NCBI RefSeq assembly: GCF_002095475.1
Contig: NZ_MLFR01000005.1
Span: 62,001 to 126,000 of the forward strand
Direction of reading: 5' to 3'
Length of the DNA stretch: 64,000 nucleotides
From: Pantoea rwandensis
GTDB lineage: Bacteria; Pseudomonadota; Gammaproteobacteria; Enterobacterales; Enterobacteriaceae
Below the pieces are notes generated by a model. It had not been told where the DNA came from. It saw nothing but the letters and a program-made list of their open reading frames with translations, and ran no database searches. The position numbers and the translations under genes were made by a program. Shown piece by piece: positions 18,183 to 26,988 of this stretch (positions within the stretch are counted from its first letter, which is position 1; each line of letters starts with the position of its first letter).

Positions 18183-19577
18183 ATGTCATCGCAACGTGAA
18201 ATTCGCTTGAATGCATTTGATATGAACTGTGTCGGACACCAGTCACCGGGGCTGTGGGCACATCCACGTGACCGTTCCTGGCAGTACAAAGATCTGGAGT
18301 ATTGGGTTGATCTGGCGAAGTTGCTGGAGCGCGGCAAGTTTGACGGCCTGTTTATTGCCGATGTGTTGGGTATCTATGATGTGCTGAACGGTAACGGTGA
18401 TGCGGCAATTCGTCAGGCGACGCAGGTGCCGGTTAACGATCCCTTGGCGCTGATTACGCCGATGGCGTTGGTGACCGAGCACCTTGGCTTTGGTCTGACC
18501 GCTTCGTTGTCGTATGAACACCCGTATCCCTTTGCGCGTCGCTTATCGACGCTCGATCATCTCACCAAGGGGCGCATTGGCTGGAATATTGTCACCTCAT
18601 ATCTGGAGAGTGGCGCGCGTAACATCGGGCATCAGACGCAAACCGATCACGACAGCCGTTATGACTATGCCGATGAGTATCTGCAAGTGGTTTACAAACT
18701 GCTGGAAGGCAGTTGGGAGCAGGATGCGGTGCTGCGCGACCGTGAACGTCGTATCTTCAGCGATCCTCGAAAAATCCATCCGATTAACCATCAAGGCACC
18801 TTCTTCAACGTCCCGGGGATTCATCTGTGTGAGCCTTCTCCACAGCGCACGCCGGTATTGTATCAAGCGGGAGCATCAAGCCGAGGTAAGCAATTTGCGG
18901 CGGAGCACGCAGAGTGCGTGTTCGTGGCGGCACCGTCCAAAGTGTTGCTGAAAAAAACCGTTGCGGATATTCGACGTCGTGCAGAAGAAGCGGGACGTGA
19001 TCCGCGCAGCATTCTGATCTTCAACCTGCAAACCGTCATCGTCGGTGAGACCGATGCGGCCGCGCAGGCGAAGTGGAAAGAGTATCAAAACTGGGTCAGC
19101 TACGAAGGCGCATTAGCACTGGTCTCTGGCTGGACGGGTATCGACTTCGGCCAATATCAGCCTGACCAGGTGCTGAAGTATCTGCACACCAACGCCATTC
19201 AATCCGCTGTAGAAACCTTTTCCACCGCCGACCCCGACCGTCAATGGACCGTGAAAGCGTTGGCAGATTGGGTGGGTATTGGCGGCTTTGGTCCATTGAT
19301 TGTCGGCAGCGCGGAAACCGTGGCAGATGAACTGCAAAGCTGGGTTGAAGATACTGATGTGGATGGTTTTAACCTGGCCTACGCCTTAACGCATGAAACC
19401 TTTGAAGATGTGGTTGAACTGCTGATTCCAGAGCTGCAAAAGCGTGGTGTTTACAAGCAGGACTACGCCAAGGGTACGCTGCGCGAGAAGTTGTTTGATG
19501 CTGGGCCTCAGCTTGTTGCTCCGCATCCGGGAGCGGGCTATCGGGTGAGAAGTGCGGTGCAGCAGGAGGTCTCATGA
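18183..19577 (+). CDS. Flavin-dependent monooxygenase, DszA/NtaA/SnaA type (LLM class)
   Basis: The 464-residue luciferase-like protein contains LNAFDMNCVGHQSPGLW, RYDYADEYLQVVYKLLEGSW and YQAGASSRGKQFAAEHAECVF, typical of the subfamily that includes dibenzothiophene-sulfone (DszA), nitrilotriacetate (NtaA) and related monooxygenases. These need FMNH2 from a partner reductase. An ATG at 18171 overlaps the ribosome-binding site itself (GGAG, 18173-18176), so translation should start at 18183 (MSSQREIRL). It lies in the sulfur operon with a four-base overlap into the ABC ATPase gene. A C-S or C-N cleaving role is likely; the substrate is unknown. Confidence 0.85.
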   Translation: MSSQREIRLNAFDMNCVGHQSPGLWAHPRDRSWQYKDLEYWVDLAKLLERGKFDGLFIADVLGIYDVLNGNGDAAIRQATQVPVNDPLALITPMALVTEHLGFGLTASLSYEHPYPFARRLSTLDHLTKGRIGWNIVTSYLESGARNIGHQTQTDHDSRYDYADEYLQVVYKLLEGSWEQDAVLRDRERRIFSDPRKIHPINHQGTFFNVPGIHLCEPSPQRTPVLYQAGASSRGKQFAAEHAECVFVAAPSKVLLKKTVADIRRRAEEAGRDPRSILIFNLQTVIVGETDAAAQAKWKEYQNWVSYEGALALVSGWTGIDFGQYQPDQVLKYLHTNAIQSAVETFSTADPDRQWTVKALADWVGIGGFGPLIVGSAETVADELQSWVEDTDVDGFNLAYALTHETFEDVVELLIPELQKRGVYKQDYAKGTLREKLFDAGPQLVAPHPGAGYRVRSAVQQEVS

Positions 19578-20593
19578 TCGAGATTGAGCAGCTCAGTAAA
19601 CAGTATCGCAGCAGCGACGGGCGCGTGACCGAGGTGTTGAAAGCGATCAACCTGCAGGTTCCGCAAGCCAATATCACGGCTGTGGTGGGGCCGAGTGGGG
19701 CAGGGAAATCGACACTGGCAAAGTGCATCAGCCTGCTGGAGCAACCGAGTGCGGGGAGCATTCGCGTCAATGGTAGCGATCTCTCCAGCCTGAACGGAGA
19801 AGCACTGCGCCGTGCCCGGCGCGCGATTGGCACCGTATTCCAGTCATCTGCACTGCTGCAACGCAAAAGCGCTTGGGAAAATATTGCCTTACCCCTGCGC
19901 TATCTCGGTGTAGTGGAGCGGGATATTGCAGCAAGGGTCGGTGAACTGCTGGAGAGCGTCGGCCTGAGCCACAAAGCTAAGGCATTTCCTGGGCAACTCT
20001 CGGGTGGGCAGCGTCAAAGGATCGGCATCGCGCGAGCTTTGGCGCTACGGCCCTCTGTGCTGTTAGCGGATGAGGCGACCTCAGGACTTGATCCTGAAGC
20101 CACCATCACGGTGCTCGATCTGCTGAAGAAACTACGTGACGACTATAAGCTGGCGATTGTGCTGATCACCCATGAGATGGATGCAGTGCGTCAGGCCGCA
20201 GATGCAGTCGCAGAAATCCGCGATGGGCAAATTGTGCAATACGGTGTGGTCAAGACGCTGCTGGCGCAACCGGATTCGGTGCTGGGACAGCGTCTGTTTC
20301 CGCTGGTGTCACAGCCGGGCGCAGCAGAATTAACGCTGCAACTCAGTTACCGCACCGATGTCACGGTTGCCAGCGATTGGATATCGCGCCTCAGCCAGCA
20401 GTTCGGTTTGCGCATCGATCTGCTCGGCGCGCACGTTGAACAAGTTAACGGCCTGCAAGCGGGTCGCCTTCAGGTGGGCATTCACTTCCAGCAGGAACGT
20501 GTTCCACTGGCACGTTTGCTGGCGCAACTCGAACAGTTCGGATTGGTTGCCAGCGTTTCAGGCAGCGTGTCTCCTTTGCGGGAGGCGGTATGA
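19574..20593 (+). CDS. MetN-like ABC transporter ATPase
   Basis: The 339-residue ATPase has Walker A GPSGAGKST, the signature LSGGQRQRIGIARALA, and Walker B VLLADEATSGLD. A C-terminal extension of about 95 residues corresponds to the NIL ligand-sensing domain of MetN proteins. Its start overlaps the monooxygenase stop (ATGA), and its end overlaps the permease start in the same way. It energises import by the two following gene products. MetNIQ-type systems carry methionine and its derivatives; in this context another organosulfur compound is possible. Confidence 0.88.
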   Translation: MIEIEQLSKQYRSSDGRVTEVLKAINLQVPQANITAVVGPSGAGKSTLAKCISLLEQPSAGSIRVNGSDLSSLNGEALRRARRAIGTVFQSSALLQRKSAWENIALPLRYLGVVERDIAARVGELLESVGLSHKAKAFPGQLSGGQRQRIGIARALALRPSVLLADEATSGLDPEATITVLDLLKKLRDDYKLAIVLITHEMDAVRQAADAVAEIRDGQIVQYGVVKTLLAQPDSVLGQRLFPLVSQPGAAELTLQLSYRTDVTVASDWISRLSQQFGLRIDLLGAHVEQVNGLQAGRLQVGIHFQQERVPLARLLAQLEQFGLVASVSGSVSPLREAV

Positions 20594-21288
20594 GCGTTTC
20601 AGTCATGAGCCAAGACACGCCGTGGGCAGAGATTCCCACCTTGATGCTCCCTGCATTGGGCGAAACGGCATTGATGGTAGGGATAGTGATGCTGTTTGTG
20701 GTGGCATGCGGTGGCGTTGTGGGTGTGGTGCTGTTTAACACCTCCGCACGCGGGCTATTTCCCCATCGCGGTATCCATCGTGTATTGAGTTGGATCGTTA
20801 ACATGGGACGCTCGCTGCCTTTTCTCGTATTAATGGCCGCGATTATCCCGTTCACCTTCTGGCTCACCGGCACCACCATCGGTATTCCTGCGGCGGTCGT
20901 TCCGATGATTGCCGCAGGCATTCCATTCTTTGGGCGATTGGTGGATAACGCGCTGCGCGAATTGCCGAGTGAAGTCACCGCGGTGGGCTTGGTGTGTGGC
21001 GGATCGCGTTGGCAGATTATTCGTTCGGCACAGCTCAGCGAGGCCCTGCCCGCGATTGTCGCGGCGGTCACCCTCAACCTGATTTCGATGATTGAGTATT
21101 CGGCCATCGCCGGCACCATTGGTGCTGGTGGCATCGGCTATTTAGCCGTGGTGTACGGCTACCAGCGCTTCGATAACCACATCATGATCGCCACCATTGT
21201 GGTGCTGATTGCTTTAATCCAAACCATCCAATTTCTCGGCGACCGCTTAGTTGCCGCTTTGCGCCATCCTCAGGGGACATCAATATGA
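20590..21288 (+). CDS. MetI-like ABC transporter permease
   Basis: The 232-residue integral membrane protein has five or so hydrophobic segments and the coupling region GLVCGGSRWQIIRSAQLSEALPAIV, followed by MIEYSAIAGTIGAGGIGYLA, characteristic of MetI. It overlaps the ATPase gene and the binding-protein gene by four bases each, so the three products are made together. Confidence 0.88.
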   Translation: MSVSVMSQDTPWAEIPTLMLPALGETALMVGIVMLFVVACGGVVGVVLFNTSARGLFPHRGIHRVLSWIVNMGRSLPFLVLMAAIIPFTFWLTGTTIGIPAAVVPMIAAGIPFFGRLVDNALRELPSEVTAVGLVCGGSRWQIIRSAQLSEALPAIVAAVTLNLISMIEYSAIAGTIGAGGIGYLAVVYGYQRFDNHIMIATIVVLIALIQTIQFLGDRLVAALRHPQGTSI

Positions 21289-22160
21289 CAACACAAGAAT
21301 TTGAGCTACGTAAATCTCGCCGCTGGCCATGGTTTTTACTGATTATAGTGGTCATTGTCGTCGCGGCTGCCGCCTGGTTCTGGCGCAGCCAGCAGCCGCA
21401 GGCCGTGGTGTTTGGCACCACGTTGCAGATTCACTTTGAACCGGCAATGGCAGGCGAACAAAAGTTGATTGAGTATGTTGGCGAGCACATCGCGCCGGAT
21501 TATGGCCTGAAGCTGGAAGCGGTTGGAGTACAAGATCCGGTGCAAGCTGACCGCGCGGTGGCACAAGGACAATATGCAGCGACGGTTTATCAACACCAGT
21601 GGTGGCTCAAGCAGGTAGTGGATGCCAATGGTTTCAAGCTCACCTCCGCTTTGCCGCTGTTTCAGTGGGCATTTGGCATCTATTCAGATCGTTATAAAGC
21701 GGTAGCCGATCTGCCGCAAGGAGCCACTATCGTGGTCCCCGATGATGGGGCGAACCAAGGCCAGGCGCTCTGGCTGCTGGCACGTCAGGGCTTGATCACG
21801 CTCGATCCTAACGTGGAACCCCGTACCGCTAAGCTAAAGAATATTGTGGGCAATCCGCACGGCTTTGTGTTTAAAGAGCTGGATTTGCTAACGATGCCCC
21901 GCGCACTGAACTCGGTCGATGCCGCCATTGGTTATGTTTCCCAGTTTGATGCCGGAAAAGTACCGCGTGACAAAGGCATTCTATTCCCCCCTGCGCCGCG
22001 TACTTTTGCTTCGCAACTGGTGATTGGTACACCGTACCTGGAGCAGGAAAACATTGTGAAACTCAAGCAGGCGTTTTTCCGATCCGCGCGTCAGCAGTGG
22101 CTGAAAACCACGGATGACCCACTGGTGAAAGGGGTGCTGGTGCCGGTCTCCGCTGATTAA
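21285..22160 (+). CDS. MetQ-like substrate-binding protein with a membrane anchor
   Basis: The 291-residue protein has the NlpA/MetQ fold (IEYVGEHIAPDYGLKLEAVG, VYQHQWWLKQV, IVVPDDGANQGQALWLLARQGLI). The family normally carries a lipoprotein signal, but here there is no lipobox cysteine. Instead a positively charged start (RKSRRW) is followed by a long hydrophobic stretch (about residues 16-36) and a charged exit, which looks like an uncleaved transmembrane anchor. The gene overlaps metI by four bases and is the last of the transporter set before a strong terminator. Confidence 0.85.
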   Translation: MTTQEFELRKSRRWPWFLLIIVVIVVAAAAWFWRSQQPQAVVFGTTLQIHFEPAMAGEQKLIEYVGEHIAPDYGLKLEAVGVQDPVQADRAVAQGQYAATVYQHQWWLKQVVDANGFKLTSALPLFQWAFGIYSDRYKAVADLPQGATIVVPDDGANQGQALWLLARQGLITLDPNVEPRTAKLKNIVGNPHGFVFKELDLLTMPRALNSVDAAIGYVSQFDAGKVPRDKGILFPPAPRTFASQLVIGTPYLEQENIVKLKQAFFRSARQQWLKTTDDPLVKGVLVPVSAD

Positions 22161-22181
22161 TCCTGACGTTAAACAGGCTTA

Positions 22182-22211
22182 CCCGGACACGCGCTGCGCG
22201 TCCGGGTTTTT
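22182..22211 (+). terminator. Rho-independent terminator after the MetNIQ-like genes
   Basis: CCCGGACACGCG pairs with CGCGTCCGGG around a CTG loop (22182-22206) and is followed by TTTTT. It ends the first sulfur operon. Confidence 0.88.
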
Positions 22212-22337
22212 GTGTTTGTGTTTTTAATTATATTATTGATTTATAACAATTAAATATCACTATTTGTTGCTTTGGCACTGATGCTTTAGCGCTTATAACA
22301 ACCTCACCTGCACAACTAAAAAACAACGTGAGGCGTT

Positions 22338-23777
22338 ATGAGTTCCGTTCCTTTAGAAAACACCTTGCCGGCTTCAGAGCCGGTTCGTTCGGTCAGTGAT
22401 GTGGCAAGGCTGATCAACACCCGCAGTGACAAAAACAATTATGCGCGCATGATTGTGTTCCTCGCGCTCGGCGGCGTCTTCCTTGATGCCTACGATCTCA
22501 CCACGCTGTCTTATGGTATCGATGATGTGGTGCGTGAATTCCAGATATCCCCGTTCATCACAGGTTTAGTGACCTCATCAATCATGGTAGGCACCATCGT
22601 CGGCAATCTGATTGGCGGCTGGCTGACGGACAAGTATGGCCGTTACTCGGTGTTTATGGCCGATATGCTGTTCTTCGTGGTGTCCGCCATCGCAGCCGGA
22701 TTAGCACCCAACGTGTGGGTTCTAATTGGCGCACGCTTCTTGATGGGCATTGGCGTAGGCATTGATTTGCCGGTGGCGATGTCCTATCTGGCAGAATTTT
22801 CCAAGTTTGCTGGCAAAGGCAATAAAGCCGCGCGTCTCGCCGCTTGGTGTCCAATGTGGTACGCCGCATCAACGGTGTGCTTCCTGCTGATCTTCGCTCT
22901 CTATTTCTTGTTACCGAAAGAGCATCTTGACTGGTTATGGCGCGCGTCACTGCTGTTTGGTGCCGTACCTGCCTTACTGATCATCGCGGTGCGCAGCAAG
23001 TTTATGAACGAATCGCCGTTGTGGGCCGCCAATCAGGGCGATCTGAAAGCGGCGGTGCGTATTCTGCGCGACTCATACGGTATTCATGCACACGAGGCTG
23101 AGCCAGAAGCGACACCCGTGGAAGCCGCACCGAAAGTGAGTTTCCGCGTGCTGTTCCAAAAACCCTGGCGTGAACGCACCATCGTGGCGGGCGTGATGAA
23201 CATCTGTATCTCTTTCGAATACACCGCGATCGCGTTCTTCTTGCCTTCGATCCTCGCACAGTTCCTTGGCGCGGGGGTATTTGAAACTATCTCCGCATCG
23301 CTAGGCCTGAATGCGCTGTTTGCCTTCACCGGCGGTCTGCTCGGTATGCGTCTGGCATGGAAATATCCGTCGCGCCATGTGGCGATTGCCGGATTTGCTT
23401 TGCAGTTCTTCGCGCTGATTGCGCTGGCGTTAATTGGTCATCCTGAAGCCATCGCTGGCATTGTGTTTGCCGTGCTGATGCTGGGCTTGTGGTTGTTCGC
23501 TGAAGGTTTTGGACCGGGCGCGCAACTGATGGTCTATCCAGCGCTCTCTTATCCGACTTCTATCCGCGCCACGGGCGTTGGTTTTAGTCGTGCGCTTTCC
23601 GGCGTTGGCAGTGCTCTGGCGCTATTTATTCTGCCGATCCTGCAGGCCGCGTTGGGCACCAACATGTTTTGGGTGGTATCGCTTGCCGCCATCATCCCGA
23701 TTTTCTTCCTGCTGGCGGTGCGCTACGAGCCCACCCGTCACGACATCGACGACCTTTCTCATCAGGAGCAACCATGA
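22338..23777 (+). CDS. MFS transporter of the sulfur island
   Basis: The 479-residue protein has 12 predicted membrane segments and MFS signatures: GGWLTDKYGRYSVF in the first cytoplasmic loop and FLDAYDLTTLSYG in the first helix, the aspartate-containing helix of the sugar-porter/aromatic-acid symporter branch. Its stop overlaps the start of the following flavoprotein gene (ATGA), so it probably imports the substrate of that enzyme. The intergenic region before it (22212-22337) carries CGCTTATAAC, also seen upstream of the SsuA-like gene. Confidence 0.85.
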   Translation: MSSVPLENTLPASEPVRSVSDVARLINTRSDKNNYARMIVFLALGGVFLDAYDLTTLSYGIDDVVREFQISPFITGLVTSSIMVGTIVGNLIGGWLTDKYGRYSVFMADMLFFVVSAIAAGLAPNVWVLIGARFLMGIGVGIDLPVAMSYLAEFSKFAGKGNKAARLAAWCPMWYAASTVCFLLIFALYFLLPKEHLDWLWRASLLFGAVPALLIIAVRSKFMNESPLWAANQGDLKAAVRILRDSYGIHAHEAEPEATPVEAAPKVSFRVLFQKPWRERTIVAGVMNICISFEYTAIAFFLPSILAQFLGAGVFETISASLGLNALFAFTGGLLGMRLAWKYPSRHVAIAGFALQFFALIALALIGHPEAIAGIVFAVLMLGLWLFAEGFGPGAQLMVYPALSYPTSIRATGVGFSRALSGVGSALALFILPILQAALGTNMFWVVSLAAIIPIFFLLAVRYEPTRHDIDDLSHQEQP

Positions 23778-24988
23778 GCTTACTTTCGACAGGAACCGAC
23801 TACTCTGCACTGGCAGCGCATTTTCGACCGCTCTTTGCGCGTATCGCTGAGGGGGCAGTGGAACGAGAACGCAACCGCACGTTACCGCATGACGCGCTGA
23901 CATGGCTGAAAGAAGCCGGTTTTGGCACCGTGCGTATTCCAAAAGAGAAGGGGGGCTGGGGCGCATCGCTGCCGCAGCTGTTCCAACTGCTGACAGAACT
24001 GGCAGAAGCGGACTCCAACCTCCCACAGGCGCTGCGTGCCCATTTCGCGTTTGTTGAAGACCGTCTGAACCAGCCGGACAGTGCCGAACGCGACCTCTGG
24101 TTTCGTCGTTTCATCGATGGGGAACTGGTGGGCAGTGGCTGGACAGAAATCGGTGCGGTGAAAATCGGGGATGTAATCACTCGCGTCACGCCAACCTCAA
24201 ATGGCTGGACGCTGAGCGGGGAGAAGTTTTACAGCACTGGCACGCTGTTTGCGGACTGGATTGATGTGTATGCACGACGCAACGATAACCAAGGCGATGT
24301 CATCGCTCTGGTGAATACTCACCAACCGGGTGTGACGCGTGAAGACGACTGGGACGGCTTTGGGCAGCGTTTAACGGGGAGCGGTACCACGCGCTTTGAG
24401 AATGCGCACGTCGAGCAAGAGCACGTGTTTGATTTCGCGACCCGCTTCCGTTACCAAACGGCGTTCTATCAGCATGTGCTGTTGGCGACATTGGCGGGCA
24501 TTGGACGGGCGGTGGCAAGTGACGGTGCGAAAGCGGTGGCCGCACGAAATCGTATTTACAGCCACAGCAATGGTTCGACTTCACGCGAGGATGTGCAGGT
24601 ACTCCAGGTGATCGGTGAGATCACCAGCCTGGCGTTTGCGGTCGAAGCCACAGTGATCCGCGCCGCACATTCACTGCAATCAGCATATGAAGCTCATGTG
24701 AATAGTGATGAAGCAAGACTGGTTGAGGTCAACGCACTAGCGGAAGCCGAAGCCGGGCAGGCACAAGTCATCGCCAGTGAACTGGTTCCGCGTGCCGCCA
24801 CCGAGCTGTTTAACGCGCTTGGCGCGTCGGATACGCGCATCAGCAAAGCGCTTGACCGCCACTGGCGTAATGCGCGTACCGTATCGTCACACAATCCTGT
24901 GATCTATAAAGCACGTGATATCGGCGGCTGGAAGGTTAACGGCACGCCGCCGACGGGGATTTGGCAAATTGGGCGCGGGGAAGGGTAA
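23774..24988 (+). CDS. Acyl-CoA dehydrogenase-like flavoprotein, SfnB/DszC type
   Basis: The 404-residue protein has the acyl-CoA dehydrogenase fold without the usual catalytic glutamate context, and reads like the sulfur-acquisition oxidoreductases SfnB and DszC (GFGTVRIPKEKGGWGASLPQ, WTLSGEKFYSTGTLFADW, FNALGASDTRISKALDRHWRNA). Such enzymes are FMNH2-dependent monooxygenases of thioether or heteroaromatic sulfur. I start it at 23774, inside the MFS stop codon and preceded by AGGAG; a longer upstream extension would overlap the MFS gene out of frame. It completes the second sulfur operon. Confidence 0.85.
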   Translation: MSLLSTGTDYSALAAHFRPLFARIAEGAVERERNRTLPHDALTWLKEAGFGTVRIPKEKGGWGASLPQLFQLLTELAEADSNLPQALRAHFAFVEDRLNQPDSAERDLWFRRFIDGELVGSGWTEIGAVKIGDVITRVTPTSNGWTLSGEKFYSTGTLFADWIDVYARRNDNQGDVIALVNTHQPGVTREDDWDGFGQRLTGSGTTRFENAHVEQEHVFDFATRFRYQTAFYQHVLLATLAGIGRAVASDGAKAVAARNRIYSHSNGSTSREDVQVLQVIGEITSLAFAVEATVIRAAHSLQSAYEAHVNSDEARLVEVNALAEAEAGQAQVIASELVPRAATELFNALGASDTRISKALDRHWRNARTVSSHNPVIYKARDIGGWKVNGTPPTGIWQIGRGEG

Positions 24989-25000
24989 ACATTTCAAACG

Positions 25001-25018
25001 GGGCGGCTTGAGCCGCCC
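25001..25018. terminator. GC hairpin between convergent genes
   Basis: GGGCGGCT-TG-AGCCGCCC forms a perfect 8-bp stem midway between the SfnB-like gene and the LysR gene, which converge. There is no real T-run on either side, so it may act as a bidirectional, factor-assisted terminator. Confidence 0.55.
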
Positions 25019-25022
25019 ACTT

Positions 25023-25877
25023 CTAATACAACGTTTTTAAACTGTCCTGAATCACATTCAGCGCCGTTGTGACATTGGAATTCGGCCGCCGTGTGACAAA
25101 CAATCCATATGTCACTTTTACCGGAGCCTGCGCGAAATTCACCAGACGCATAGTGTCATGACGAATGAGCTCCGCTGGCAGCATGGCGACACCCAATCCG
25201 CCTTCAACAGCGGGGATAATTGCGCCCAGGTTTGAGCTGGTGACCGCGATCCTAAACTCCTTGCCTGCTTCAATTAGCGCATCAAACATCAATCGTCGCC
25301 ATGAACAAGGTTCACCGCAAACAATAGCATCGACCGTCAGCGCGCTATCCCAGGGATAGTCAATTCCGCACACCCAATGCAGTTCGATCTCCCAACTGGT
25401 TAACGGGTCTTCGCTGAAACCGGCGGTCAAACCCAATACCATATCAAACGCGCTCTCCTGCCAACGTCTGGCGAGGATGTGATCGCTTTCAATGGATAGC
25501 TCGATGTGCAGGCCCGGACACAATCTTCTCAGCCTGCCAAGTGCAAAGGGGAGCAAGCTCGAAGCCACATCTTCGGACATACCGATGCGAAGCGTTCCGG
25601 CGGGCGTGCTCTCACTGAGTTGTGCCAGTGCCATTTCACCTAATGCCAGAATACGCACAGCAAAACTGAGCAACACTTCGCCCTCTTTAGTGGGCACTAC
25701 GCCTCGTCCGGTGCGGCGTAGCAAACGCTGACCCGTGTGTTCCTCCAGTCGGCGAATCTGGGCGCTGAGGGCTGATTGCGCACGTCCTGCCTGTTCGGCC
25801 GCGCGCGTCAGGCTACGATGATGGCAGACGGCGACAAAGGTGCGTAGCAGGGCAGGTTCAAAATTGTCAGATATCAT
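25023..25877 (-). CDS. LysR family regulator
   Basis: The 284-residue protein has the LysR winged helix at the N terminus (LLRTFVAVCHHRSLTRAAEQAGRAQSALSAQIRRLE, about residues 10-45) and a periplasmic-binding-protein-like effector domain (about 88-284). It is divergent from the quinone-oxidoreductase-like gene at 25986, its most probable target, and it lies inside the sulfur island. The effector is not predictable. Confidence 0.88.
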   Translation of the reverse strand: MISDNFEPALLRTFVAVCHHRSLTRAAEQAGRAQSALSAQIRRLEEHTGQRLLRRTGRGVVPTKEGEVLLSFAVRILALGEMALAQLSESTPAGTLRIGMSEDVASSLLPFALGRLRRLCPGLHIELSIESDHILARRWQESAFDMVLGLTAGFSEDPLTSWEIELHWVCGIDYPWDSALTVDAIVCGEPCSWRRLMFDALIEAGKEFRIAVTSSNLGAIIPAVEGGLGVAMLPAELIRHDTMRLVNFAQAPVKVTYGLFVTRRPNSNVTTALNVIQDSLKTLY

Positions 25878-25985
25878 GGTGGGATTATGTCTGATACATG
25901 TGAAAGCAGCCTACCAACATATCATCAACCTCGTTACGCTTTTACCCATTGGGTGTGATTAATCCTACGAAAATGGAGAGATAAA

Positions 25986-26948
25986 ATGAAAGCAGTCAGT
26001 TACCCGCAGCCGGGCGGCCCAGAAGTCTTGCAACTGGTTGATATTGCGGAACCTGAGATCAAGTCGAATGAACTGCTGGTGGCGGTAGAAGCCATCAGTA
26101 TTGAAGGTGGCGACATCATTTCGCGCAACAGCCAGCGCTTGCAGGCGGGAGAAACACTGGGCTATGCCGCGGCCGGAACCATTCTTGAAGTGGGAGCAGA
26201 AGTCACCGAATTTGTCGTGGGGCAAAAAGTCGCGACCTTCAACTGGCGTGGCGCCTATGCAGAACGTCGTGCTGTTGCGGCTTATAACAGTTTCCCGATA
26301 CCAGAGGGGCTTGACCCACGCATTGCTGCCGCTATTCCAGTCGGGCCGGGTACGGCTGCTTGGGCATTTCATTTGGGCAAATTGCAGCCAGGACAAACGG
26401 TCCTGATTCTGGGAGCGGCCGGCGGTGTGGGGATGGCGGCGGTGCAGCTGGCATCTCGCCTCGGTGCAAGAGTGATAGGCACGGGAACCCGGCCAGAGTC
26501 TCTGGAGAAACTGCGTGAGTTTGGTCTTAGCGATGCGATTGTGGTGGGCGAGAATCAAGCCGGTGAACAAGTGCGTGAGTTGCTGGGCGGAAACAAAGTC
26601 GATTTGCTGATAGATACCATCGGCGGTGATGCGCTGCCTGATGGTATTGAAGTGCTAAAAGAGGGAGGAACGGCGATTCTGATCGGCATTCTCGCCGGGC
26701 GTAATCAGATGATTGATGCGGAGTATCTGTTGCTGCATCGTATTACGTTGATCGGATGCTTGCTGGGTCCAGAATGGGGCGAAAAACAGATTGCCCGCGA
26801 TTTGGTGAATGAACTGATGGTGATGGCGGCCAAAGGCGAACTGATCGTGCCTATCGATAGTACTTTCCCGCTGGAACAGGTGGTTGAAGCCCACCTGCGC
26901 GCCGAAACGCGTGGGCGATTAGGGAGAGTATTCATTACAGTAGAGTAG
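25986..26948 (+). CDS. Medium-chain zinc-type alcohol dehydrogenase / NADPH:quinone oxidoreductase
   Basis: The 320-residue enzyme has the MDR fold: an N-terminal GroES-like domain (LGYAAAGTILEVGAEVTEFVVGQKVA) and a Rossmann domain with VLILGAAGGVGMAAVQLA around residue 145. The catalytic and structural zinc cysteines are absent, which places it with the zinc-free quinone oxidoreductase/enone reductase group. AGGAG-like GGAGAG precedes the ATG. It is divergent from a LysR gene. Confidence 0.88.
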   Translation: MKAVSYPQPGGPEVLQLVDIAEPEIKSNELLVAVEAISIEGGDIISRNSQRLQAGETLGYAAAGTILEVGAEVTEFVVGQKVATFNWRGAYAERRAVAAYNSFPIPEGLDPRIAAAIPVGPGTAAWAFHLGKLQPGQTVLILGAAGGVGMAAVQLASRLGARVIGTGTRPESLEKLREFGLSDAIVVGENQAGEQVRELLGGNKVDLLIDTIGGDALPDGIEVLKEGGTAILIGILAGRNQMIDAEYLLLHRITLIGCLLGPEWGEKQIARDLVNELMVMAAKGELIVPIDSTFPLEQVVEAHLRAETRGRLGRVFITVE

Positions 26949-26951
26949 AGC

Positions 26952-26967
26952 GCGGCCCTTGGGCCGC
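26952..26967. terminator. Hairpin between convergent quinone oxidoreductase and ssuA-like genes
   Basis: GCGGCCC-TT-GGGCCGC forms a perfect 7-bp stem between the two convergent stop codons. No long T-run is present, so its strength as a terminator is uncertain. Confidence 0.5.
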
Positions 26968-26988
26968 CCGCTACAATTCTGGCAGAGT

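Noticed and set aside
20445-21134. A 229-codon minus-strand frame inside the MetI-like gene
   Set aside because: It is an antisense shadow of a conserved permease gene with a proline- and threonine-rich, non-protein-like composition.
22276-22292. TGGCACTGATGC before the MFS gene as a sigma-54 promoter
   Set aside because: GG and GC are 7 bases apart, not 10, so the spacing required by sigma-54 is not met.
24991-25022. Hairpin 25001-25018 as a strong terminator
   Set aside because: The stem is perfect but no T-run follows on either strand, so I list it only as a weak or bidirectional terminator.
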